Of a stretch of DNA of 64,000 bases, positions 39,014-61,099 are shown one piece after another. The translations under genes were made by a program, and so were the position numbers. The notes below the pieces were generated by a model. It was not told the origin of the DNA. It worked only from the letters and a program-made list of their open reading frames with translations, and searched no databases. The DNA is taken from the NCBI GenBank assembly GCA_018857735.1, contig JABMCL010003192.1, forward strand, positions 336,001-400,000. The letters run 5' to 3'. How positions within the stretch are numbered: the stretch's first letter is position 1; every line of letters starts with the position of its first letter. Origin of the DNA: Alviniconcha marisindica (taxonomy: Eukaryota > Mollusca > Gastropoda > Provannidae).

Positions 39014-39659
39014 GGCAAGACAATTTGGGTCAAAATAAGTCTGTACCAAAACAAGTCTGGAACATTTTGAAATGAGTCAGCCTAAAATACAAAGCAAGAC
39101 ACAGATGCACAAAGGTTAAAAACACAAATTTTGGAAGAGTTAATCCCTTTGATTTTGCACTTTAAACTAACAAGTTGGGTACTTTGAGTTACATACCACT
39201 AGGCCTATGCTGAACAAAACTCAGCTGTCATCTTAAACTGGCTGATCACAGGTGCTCCACTGTTCCAGGTTATGATGCAATTGCTGTGTCACACACACAC
39301 ACACACACACACGCACATGCATGCACACACACGCAATCAACCAGTTCTTCCCATTTTGTACACAAGAAGTGAAATCTAAAACTCCAATAAATAAAAAATA
39401 AATGTATTTATTGAGTCTTGTTCTGTCAACTGAATCATCATCTGTGGCAAAACGGTAACATTCACATCAAGATCAAACCGGAATGTGCAAACATGAGCAA
39501 ATGGTACAAACGCCAAAAAACAAAACAAAATAACCAGAAGGGGAAGCCATGATCATTTGATTCACATACAAAACAGTTTACATAACTACTGTGAAGTGCA
39601 GTGGCACACATGAAGCTGTTCTTGCAAAAGAGTTCCATTATAGTGTGATACTTTGCATG

Positions 39660-39663
<4 letters not shown>

Positions 39664-39704
<41 letters not shown>

Positions 39705-39798
39705 CTGCGTGCATGTGCATGCATGCATGTGAACCCAATGAACATATAAATATAATTGTGTGTGTGTGTGTGTGTGTGTGAGAGTGTGTGTGTGCCTG
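39664..39798. repeat. (TG)n tracts
   Basis: Two TG runs (39664-39703, 39758-39798) separated by GCATGCATGC-type sequence. Confidence 0.9.
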
Positions 39799-41141
39799 TG
39801 TTGGAAAATACAAATCTAATAGTTATTGCTATGGGCAGCCAAACAGCCTGACACCATATAACACTAAATGTACTTCTGTTCAGCTGTTGCATAAATACTG
39901 ACAGAACAACCATACCAAGTCTACAAATGGAAATATGTGCACATTGTTTTTAATTTAATTGCATCTTGCTCCCATTCACCTCTAAACAAGTACCATAACA
40001 CTAGAACAACCACATTCAACAGCTGTTTTGGGGTCAGAAATGGAGAGGGGAAAAAATGACAGACAGATGACAGTGACTCACTTCATCAAAAACAATGCAA
40101 GCAAGCTGAAACAGTAGTGAACTAATACACCCACTAAGATCTATGCATGTATCAGCTGTAGTCATTTTTTTTTATCATGTCTTAACAAAGGGGAGAGATT
40201 CTAATGCTGTTTGAGGAAACAAAGTTTGCTAATGGTGTCATTCTCCTCTCGGATTCTCTTGGTGTTTACAAACAGCTCCATTTTCCCCACTCTCCCTATC
40301 AAATGGTGAAACATAGTGCTGGACACCCTTGCGTATGTACATATATTTATGTGTGTGTGATGTATGCATATGCATGTCTGTGTTTGTGTGTATGTAGTGC
40401 CATTCGGTTATTCATAACTTCATGAGCTTATACTCAATGTACAAAAAAATCAGCTAGTAATCTGGAGGGTAGTGTGGTGGGCTTGGGGGTGAAATGAAAA
40501 ACAAAAACAGATATTAATTAATATAAAGTCATAAGCAAAGCCTTAACAGCCATCCACAAAATACAACAGAGAAACTTGGCCACATACTAGGTAAACAGGA
40601 AAAAAATGGATCTTTCGTAAAGTAAACAACTGATACAGTGATCAAACATGAAAAGCAAAACAAGCATATTAATTTTACGACAGGTGGTTGTGATTCAGTA
40701 AACTTCAGCTGAACTCATGCCATTTCCTGTTCATCATCACACCTACAAACAAATGACAGTGTATGTAAAGTTACGGCACTGATTGAAAAAATTGTGGTCA
40801 ACCACAAAAGTTCTGGACAGTGATCATTTGTTTAACACACCAAAGTCTGGACTTTCCATCCCATAATTCTGACCTGGGACCTCTGAAACCCAGCCCACTG
40901 TGCTTGACAAACATCCATAAAATGTATGAGAAGTGAGTAAACATACAGGGTTCCAGGCTGCCAATTACTTGCGCAGCCAGCCAATCATAACATGACAAAT
41001 ATTTTCTACATTAAAAGCCTGAACAGTGACTATCATATCTGGCCCACAAGCTAAAGCATATAATTATAGTAACAAGGCGAAAAGACCAGTACATTCAAAG
41101 TAAAACCTTCAAACACCAAGTGGCACATATTCATTGTTGAC

Positions 41142-41573
41142 TATACCATACCTGTCAACCCATACAGTTTACCAGTATAAAATACATTTTTTTCATTATT
41201 TTGAGGGGATATGGCCATATTGGAAAATGGATACAGGAAAACATCATTTTCAAGAGATTTTGTTGTTGTTTTAAACTAGCAAACAGACTGAAAAACTGTT
41301 GAACAAGCAGCTGACACATGCCATCGCCAAATGCACACTAACTGGCCTAGTGCAATAGGCTAAGAAATCTTGTCGGAAGTGAGATTTGAAGTCGTGCATG
41401 CATATTTAGCACAACATTGCTTCTTCCTTCCACTGCCACAGGTGCTCATTGCAATTCAAAATGCCTCTGCTGCAAGCAAAAAAACGAAAGACCCTGGCCT
41501 GCATGAGGGAAATACAGGTTCGAAAACTCTGGACTAAGGTTTACTCCCAAAAGGGGTTGACAGCTATGCTATA
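41142..41573. mobile_element. Non-autonomous DNA transposon (MITE)
   Basis: The left end TATACCATACCTGTCAACC and the reverse complement of the right end TATAGCATAGCTGTCAACC differ at only two positions over 19 bases, giving clear terminal inverted repeats of an element of about 430 bp. No transposase frame is inside. Target duplication may be within the TATA at the ends. Superfamily not assigned. It lies between genes. Confidence 0.65.
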
Positions 41574-42424
41574 CAGAGACATCAGCTGCAACCAAATGCG
41601 GCAAATTATTTCATTTGAACACTAGAATCAGACTCCAAACATTGTCCATTCCACCAGTCAACACATCTCGTGCATTCCATCTTGTCAACACAACAACACT
41701 GCAGTCAGACGGAAAGCTTGTGGCACCGGAACTATGGGAGGCAGGGTTTTAGAGCTCGGCGCTATGACTGTAACTGCTATTCCTCAGTAGCACAGTTGAC
41801 AGTTTGTAGGCAGACCCATTGTTGATTTAGTAGATCATCATTGAAAAACAGGCTGTGATACCACAAGCACCTGACTGTGAAAATAATCACAATGGAAATG
41901 TGGGTGGTGACAGCTGCTTTAGGCACTGTTGGAACCTAAGAATGATATGAAAACCTAACTGCTGTTCAGGAAAGAAGAAAAACTCTACCAGTCTGCATGT
42001 GTGTTGCACTGGCTTAAGACTAAGAGACATCTAATTGATTTTTAACACCCAGTCAGCCATGACGGGTCATAATTACAGAAAATGCCCACAATGTTTCTGA
42101 GACTATTCCCATTAACATCTACAAACATATGATCATAAACTTCACAGGCAACCAAGTCATTTATGCAAGTTATTATATCCACAGCAGAGGATGTTTGTTT
42201 TCAAGGACGAAAAATAATTTAAAAAAAAAGAAAGATGCAGTGGTCTAAGAACTTAGAAGCTGTGATGGCAATTAAGCCAAAATCTTGTACAAAAACACAA
42301 GAGCAAGCAAACAAACGGAAAACCTATCAAACATGTGCAGACAGAATATTCTTTGATTTTTGAGAATTTGCATTTGCAGGCAACACAGAACATAATCAAC
42401 ATCAAAGTTAGTTGGTTGTTAGAT

Positions 42425-42430
42425 TTTAAT
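42425..42430 (-). promoter_or_regulatory. Candidate polyadenylation signal (ATTAAA) of the GH3 gene
   Basis: Minus-strand ATTAAA about 117 nt beyond the GH3 stop codon at 42547-42549. It is the common variant signal; a distal site near 39400 is an alternative. Confidence 0.3.
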
Positions 42431-42546
42431 GTCCAGTCAACTGCATAGGGTCACCTCAGGACAATCAACATCAGAATACAAAGATGAGCTAATCACCCCC
42501 CCCCCCCCAATAAAATGGGCATGTCATCACTGAAGTATGTGTCAGC

Positions 42547-53910
<11,364 letters not shown>

Positions 53911-54396
53911 GGCGAGAATTTAAGAGGCACCGTCAGTTGTTCAGGTCTTCTAGACTGACTGCACGGTGCAGTATTCAATTGTGATATATATCTATACACA
54001 CACGGACAAGATCTACGGCCACACCATAGCGCTGGTCGTCTGCTCAAGTAGGGGAAATAACTCCCTGGGACTTTCATTATAGCCTGTAGACTTACTCTTC
54101 TTCGGAAACTTCGGGGAAAGGGGGTTCGCACTGTATACCCAAGACAAGATTGTTTTACAGATTGACCCTAATATGCTCTTTAGCATCTGATGGCCGCAAG
54201 CAAAATGGAATCGGGTTCGCACTGAAACTGAAGCCTGTTAGCTTGAAGCTCAGTGCCTGTCCGCAAAGGAGACAAGCTCAGTCCACCAGTGACTGAGGTA
54301 TGCCTAACGGCTTTAAGTACTGATACCTGACGGCTAGACCCCGTTAACTCATTTGAACTGCAGATCTGGTTCTGCTGTAACTGACTGACAAGCAAA

Positions 54397-54427
<31 letters not shown>

Positions 54428-54449
54428 GTCGTCGTTGTCGTCACACACA

Positions 54450-54531
<82 letters not shown>

Positions 54532-54532
54532 A
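54397..54532. repeat. (CAT)n/(CGT)n then (CA)n microsatellite
   Basis: About ten CAT trinucleotides, several CGT, then a CA run of about 85 bp. Confidence 0.95.
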
Positions 54533-55277
54533 CACACACAACACACTGACACACACACGACACCACTAGTACTGACCCTGCCCACACCCCTACACCACCC
54601 CCACTCGAATTCTCTAGGCCTGTCTCCGCGGCTCTCTCGGCTGACCTATGACACTGCAAACTCCGTCAGTCTTTACACAGCCAAACCGTAACAACCTCCT
54701 CATATTTCACAGTATTCCGCCACACAAGATCATCGACACAGTATTCACACACACACACTATATCAACTACCCAGTCTTCGCTAAGTCTGTTGTGTGTGAG
54801 AGCAGTCATGTGTCGTGTCGTGAATGCACTGGTTGTGTTCGTTGTGTATGTGTTTGTGTGGTTTGTCCATATTATCCTTATGTAAATTAAGTTGTTTTGG
54901 TAGAACTGTCCACTACGTACGTATAGAATATTGTATTTAGGTTAATATGTATGATGTGAGCGCTCAAGGCGTTGATGAGCGCATGGGGTAAATGTACATT
55001 ATTATTATAAGGACTGTTTTCCCCATAGGTAGGGTAGGAAAATCGTCAACAACTAAACAATGAGTGACTTTATTAGCTTCAGCATTGCACCAGTCAGACT
55101 GTTTTCCCCGTACGGCCTGAAAACTTTGATTGCACTGAAAGATCACAGTCTACACAAAAACAGTTCATTACGCTCGGCTGCTCTATAAAAAAAAAAAAAA
55201 AAAATGAGGATCGCATGACGCGACAACTGACGCCTCAAGCTAAAGCGGACACGATCTATGTTCGCACAACCCACTGT

Positions 55278-55765
55278 ACCCAGTGCCACCTTGCTAGCGT
55301 AGGGCGGGAGATCATTTGTAGCTGTCTTTGGTTGGTTGAAGTGTTGCTTTGTCCAAAATATTATTAGGACGGTGCCCAGACGGATAGGGTGAGGAAACGT
55401 TTCTTTGTAAACTTGCTTATGTACTGTGCCCACACATCTTTGCTGACAACTAGGGCGGGATTATACTCAGTGCCACCTTGCTACGTAGCGGGAGATCATT
55501 TGTAGCTGTCTTTGGTTTGTTAAAGCCCTTTATGTCCACACAAAACGTAGGCATTGGGACAAGCCCATGTACGTCCACCTTGACTTTCACACAGCGGCTG
55601 AGCTCGACACTGACTGTCTTTGGCTTTGTTAAAGCCCCATATGTATGTGCCCAGCAATCTTTGGTTGTACAATCCATAATTATACTCAGTGCCACCTTGC
55701 TAACGTACGTAGGGAGATCATTTGTAGCTGTCTTTGGCTTTGTTAAAGCCCCATATGTATGTCCA
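55278..55765. repeat. Three direct copies of an ~80-bp block, spaced 187 and 219 bp
   Basis: Copies starting at about 55281, 55468 and 55687 share CAGTGCCACCTTGCTA, GGGAGATCATTTGTAGCTG and TCTTTGG. Copies 2 and 3 continue with GTTAAAGCCC and TATGT. An extra partial copy of the second half (CTTTGGCTTTGTTAAAGCC) lies at about 55617-55640. It looks like tandem duplication of a dispersed element. Confidence 0.75.
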
Positions 55766-55990
55766 GCGCCAAAAAGGCGAGGCATTCCGGCTTCAGCTAA
55801 ATCGCCCACTGTCATCGGTTTGTCTTCTTCAACATTAAGTCCACAGAGACCGTAGGGGACTATTTGAGTGGGGACGGTAGCCCAGGTTGTCCACCTCCTC
55901 TGTCACACAGCTCCTGAGACCGCTCTGACCTCAGTTTGCTTGTCACCAGTCGACGATAAGCTGTGTCTACGCCATCTTGCCTTCTCCCCA

Positions 55991-56430
55991 CCATCCGGCC
56001 ACCCGCCTTCTTCCCTCGTGCTTCCATTGACCATCCCACCCGCCTTTTTCCCTCGTGTTTCCACTGACAATCCCACCCGCCTTCTTCCCTCGTGTTTCCA
56101 CTGACCATCCCACCCGCCTTCTTCCCTCGTGTTTCCACTGACCATCCCACCCGCCTTCTTCCCTCGTGTTTCCACTGACCATCCCACCCGCCTTCTTCCC
56201 TCGTGTTTCCACCATCCCACCCGCCTTCTTCCCTCGTGTTTCCACCATCCCACCCGCCTTCTTCCCTCGTGTTTCCACCAGTCCCACCCGCCTTTTCCCT
56301 CGTGTTTCCACCGTCCCACCCGCCTTTTCCCCTCGTGTTTCCACCGTCCCACCCGCCTTTTCCCCTCGTGTTTCCACCGTCCCACCCGCCTTTTCCCCTC
56401 GTGTTTCCACCGTCCCACCCGCCTTCTTCC
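55991..56430. repeat. Minisatellite with 33- and 37-bp units
   Basis: About 13 units of CCATCCCACCCGCCTTCTTC followed by CCTCGTGTTTCC. Left units carry a 4-bp ACTG spacer (37 bp); right units lack it (33 bp) and change to CCGTCCC and CCTTTTCCCC. The switch from 37 to 33 bp marks two expansion phases. A minus-strand Gly/Trp-rich open frame of 196 residues is an artefact of the 33-bp period. Confidence 0.9.
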
Positions 56431-56513
56431 GGCCTCAAGCTTCCTGGCACGTGCCCACCAACAGCTATGACATTCCAGACATTACAGTCTCATTATTCGG
56501 CATTTTGTCATGT

Positions 56514-56998
<485 letters not shown>

Positions 56999-57029
56999 AA
57001 ACAAGCACGCACAGACGCAACACAGTACA

Positions 57030-57210
57030 GATGAAAAAATGAGAAAAAAACATGAAAACACACACACAAAACAAAAACAACAACAACAACAGTACAGATG
57101 AAAAAATGAGGAAAAAAACATGAAAACACACACACACACACAAAACAAAAAACAGTACAGATGAAAAAATGAGAAAAAAACATGAAAACACACAAAAAAC
57201 AACAACAGAC
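57030..57210. repeat. Three copies of a ~60-bp AT/CA-rich unit
   Basis: ACAGTACAGATGAAAAAATG then AACATGAAAACACAC recurs three times with variable CA and AAC runs. Confidence 0.85.
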
Positions 57211-57246
57211 AGTTAAATTATACAACGACAGTGACAAATGTTAAAA

Positions 57247-57583
57247 TGTAAGCGGAGTCGGCTGGGCATTCACATTATACAATTTGTGGCTAGATATTAG
57301 TCTCATAAAATAATCAACAAAGCCACAGCACAACGAAAGAAATGTGTTATAAATTGCACCTCGCGTTAAATGATTAGGTGACAATGAACAAATGTAACCA
57401 GAATGTTACCTCGGAAATAGCGCAAAGACAGTTCTTTCCCGTCGTGTGTTTTGTAAGCGGAGTCGGCTGGGCATTCACATTTTACAATTTGTGGCTAGAT
57501 ATTAGTCTCATAAAATAATCAACAAAGCCACAGCACAACGAAAGAAATGTGTTATAAATTGCACCTCGCGTTAAATGATTAGG
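57247..57583. repeat. 132-bp direct duplication, offset 205 bp
   Basis: 57247-57378 and 57452-57583 are nearly identical (from TGTAAGCGGAGTCGGCTGGG to AATGATTAGG). The 73-bp spacer is unique. Confidence 0.9.
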
Positions 57584-57780
57584 CCGTGCAACCGTCCGCA
57601 CTTAAATGAACCCATCTGGTCAATTCCTAACCCTCATAATTTTTGTTTTCTGTGTTGCTTTACCTCGTGCTGCATTTGTCATTTCAAACAATGATGCAAA
57701 CAACGGCAATGATGCTGTTTTGCACAAGCAACTTACGAGTTCTCAGAACATACGCTTTGTGGTCAGGTAAGCGGTTACAT

Positions 57781-57783
<3 letters not shown>

Positions 57784-57854
<71 letters not shown>

Positions 57855-57956
57855 AGAGAGAAGAACGATTTTTTTTATTAACGAGGTAATGGAATAAATA
57901 CATACTTTTTTAATCACCTCGGCAAAAAACAACAAAACAAAAACAATCGAAAACAC

Positions 57957-58026
<70 letters not shown>
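57784..58026. repeat. Two (GA)n tracts
   Basis: GA runs at 57784-57866 and 57957-58026, separated by about 90 bp; polypurine on the plus strand. Confidence 0.95.
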
Positions 58027-58029
<3 letters not shown>

Positions 58030-58557
58030 TCGGGGGCACAGAAATCATCTATAGCGATGCAAACCTCGATAAAAGGGCATCTGTTTCGATGCGAACGTTA
58101 GCACACTGGTGGTACAATGCATCAAATTGTGTCAAAGTGCCGCACCTGTCGAAACGGGAGGCAATTAAGTGTACATGTGATTATCAAATCGCGACTACCA
58201 TTTTCATATTTCTCTGCCCCCCCCCCCTCTCTCTCTCTCTGTTTATTTTGTTCCCTGACCAGCAAGCTTATGTTTTGAGAACTAATAGGCTCTTTGTGAG
58301 TGCTTCTCCAACAGACGACTAGCATTCGATGAGGCTAAACGAGCCCATTCTTTAGCAGGAAGAAGTACGTGAGAGGGTGGGCACCCATGCAGGTATGGGA
58401 GCTTGGTTAAAAGGGAAACGAAACTAAAGACGCAGGCTGCCTGAAAGTAAGTAAGGTTTTGTTGTTGTCGTTGTTGTTCCTCTCCACCAGTAGCCCCCCC
58501 ATTTTTCCTACTTCATCCACAACATGTGTGTAAAACAACAACACCAACAACAAGCAA

Positions 58558-58558
<1 letters not shown>

Positions 58559-58623
<65 letters not shown>

Positions 58624-58757
58624 GCACAGCACGCACGCACGCACGCACGCACGCACGCCGCACACACACACACACACAAAACACACACACACACACACAA
58701 CAAACCCACTTGCATCTCTCTCACACCACACCACCACCACACACACACACACAAAAA

Positions 58758-58820
<63 letters not shown>
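58559..58820. repeat. (CA)n and (CGCA)n repeats
   Basis: CA run, then CGCA tetramers (58617-58660), further CA, then about 17 CGCA units (58757-58820). Alternating purine-pyrimidine with CG steps is strongly Z-DNA-prone. Confidence 0.95.
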
Positions 58821-59439
58821 CACCAACGAAACAACATTAACAACAATAAAATTCCAGTAACTGGAAGACGCAAGACTGCAAAAATTGTGACGAAGCTCCA
58901 GGCACTTTGTTTTACTTACAGAACAGCATACTTACAGTTATACTCAAATACAAGCTAGATATAGATACATATTTCTATGATAACATTCAAATGAATACAA
59001 GTCTGCAAAGAGTAAATTTTGTTGTTGTTGCTTGATACTGATATCGGTATTTGCTGTTGACTTTGACTAATGAAAACATATGTTTTTGGGTGTGTATTTC
59101 AGTAGATTCATCCAGGCATAGCGAGCAGTTTTGAAAACAACTCTACCATCAGCACTAACCAGCCTTTGTTTCCATCTCAGCATGATTTAAGGTTATTGTA
59201 TAATGTATATAACTGACAGCAAATCTATCAGTTAGTGAATATGCCAAAACATGAAAGTGGGGGATGTCATATTTTTGTCCCATACAAACTGACATACGTG
59301 CACCCAATTGCAAAAATGTATTACTCATTTAATTTCTAACTGTATTCTTTGTAACTTGGCAATGGTACTAAATGTAACGTAAAAATTACAGTCAAGTGCA
59401 ACTTGATATTTGTGCGGCCAAAAAATCAGTCCTGAATCA

Positions 59440-59442
<3 letters not shown>

Positions 59443-59527
<85 letters not shown>
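59443..59527. repeat. (CT)n microsatellite
   Basis: About 42 CT units. Confidence 0.95.
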
Positions 59528-59532
<5 letters not shown>

Positions 59533-59578
59533 CATTATGCATAAATGAACTGGCTTTAGTTATTAATCGGGGTAGACA

Positions 59579-59822
59579 TAACAAATGAAAGTTCCGAAGA
59601 AGCGTTTCTATTTTACATATATAACAATGAAAGTTTTAGAAAAGGGGTTTCTATTTTACATGTATTACAATGAAAGTTTTAGAAGAAGGGTTTATATTTT
59701 ACATGTATAACAACGCAAGTTTCAGAAGAAGGGTTTATATTTTACATGTATAATAACGCAAGTTTCAGAAGAAGGGTTTATATTTTATGTGTATAACAAT
59801 GCAAAATTTAGAAGAAGGATAA
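59579..59822. repeat. ~42-bp AT-rich minisatellite, six copies
   Basis: Units of AACAATGAAAGTTTTAGAAG, AAGGGTTTATATTTTACATG and TAT, with scattered substitutions (ATG to ACG change in copies 4-5). Confidence 0.85.
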
Positions 59823-59849
59823 CGTAATGTATCAGTGCGGAGGAAACGG

Positions 59850-60262
59850 GTATAGCTCAGTGGTTAGAGCGCCGGACTCATGATCGAAATGTGCTGACTC
59901 GTATCAGCACATAAAAGATCCCGGTTATTTTGCCAAAAGTGTAGGTGGCAGGTTACAGCTAAAAACACATGTACGCTACGTATGTGGCTTCGAATACAGT
60001 GACACAATAAATCAAAACTGGTGCATGGTTGTATGATGCACACAATGTGCGTCGAGACAACAGCAGTTCTACATGGCATGAGCCATGTTTCAAACAAACA
60101 GCGCTGTAACCACTTCGGTGGATATTCAAAAAGGTGCTGTGCAAAGCTAACCTCACTGTCTCGAAGTCGCATACGACTAGAGCGCTGTGGGGAATAGCGC
60201 TGATTATTTGCCATTTAACTGTGAAGCGCTTAGGTATCATCTCCACAAAACTTCGTGTTCAT
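59850..60262 (+). mobile_element. tRNA-headed SINE just upstream of the beta-4-GalT gene
   Basis: The head GGTATAGCTCAGTGGTTAGAG is tRNA-like and includes a good A box. The B box region (CTGACTCGTATC) is degraded. The body shares AAAAGATCCCGGTTAT, GTAGGTGGCAGGTT, CTACGTATGTGGCTT, CAGCGCTGTAA and GTGGATATTCAAAAA with the other copies. It is the most complete copy in the window, and its end lies only about 90 bp before the start codon at 60353. Confidence 0.75.
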
Positions 60263-60352
60263 AATTTTTTGTTTAAAAATGCATGATTCCAAAGAAGAAT
60301 GTGACGAGACATTTTGATATCATGAAAAGGATGTAGCAACACCCGTTTCAGA

Positions 60353-61018
60353 ATGTGGATGCAACGGAAACTGGGCGCGTTGTATGCGCTGCTGTGCCTT
60401 CACATCACCGTGTCGTACTGTTTGTGGCGCTTCTTCAGAATCACCAAAGCAACTCGTCCAGTTTTGAGTGTAGAAATTGATGGTTCGGAGTCATTCAAGA
60501 TAGTAATCGACGTCACATCGAGAAGCTACGTCACAGGGAGGCTGGATCCCGCGGGCGGGGCGGGGCGGCCCATGGAGGCGTGGGGTCGAGTGGTCAAGCC
60601 GCGCGCCAACGTCACGGCGCCCTGGAGTCGGGACAACACCTCCACTCTCTGTCCGCTGGTGCCGCCCAACTTGGGTGAGTCGGAATGGACTGCCAGGAGA
60701 TCTGGAGGGGAATGCGTGTGTGTCCTGTTTGTTGTTTGTGTTGTGTGTGTTGTGTGTTGTGTGTGTGTGTGCGTTGGTGTTGTGTGTGTGTGTCCCTGTT
60801 GGTGGTGTGGTGTGTGGGTGTGGGTGGTGGTGTTAGTGTTTTGTGTGTGTTTGTGTGTTGTGTGTGTGTGTGTGTTGTGTTGTGTTTTTTGGTGGTGTGG
60901 TGTGTGTTGTTTTCGTGTGTGTTTTCCATGCGTGTGTGTGCGTGCGTGTGATGCGTGCACGTGTGTGTATGTGTTGGTGTGGTGTGCGCTTGTTGCTTGC
61001 TTGTGTGTGTGTGTGTGT

Positions 61019-61099
<81 letters not shown>

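Larger units (their letters stand above)
36479..42546. other. Intergenic stretch between convergent mS31 and GH3 genes
   Basis: No coding exon could be supported. Contents: mS31 3' UTR; CA tracts (36730-36841, 37440-37540); a SINE-like segment (about 37050-37420); a 42-bp minisatellite (38208-39013); TG tracts (39664-39790); an apparent MITE (41142-41573). A TTTATT cluster near 39385-39412 could mark a distal polyadenylation site for the minus-strand GH3 transcript. Confidence 0.55.

Noticed and set aside
38372..39070. 232-residue repeat protein
   Set aside because: All of it is the 42-bp minisatellite with no unique domain or splice support; kept only as a testable finding.
59850..59925. 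Functional tRNA gene
   Set aside because: The A-box region is tRNA-like, but the B box is degraded, no acceptor-stem pairing is evident, and the sequence continues into a SINE body found elsewhere in the window.
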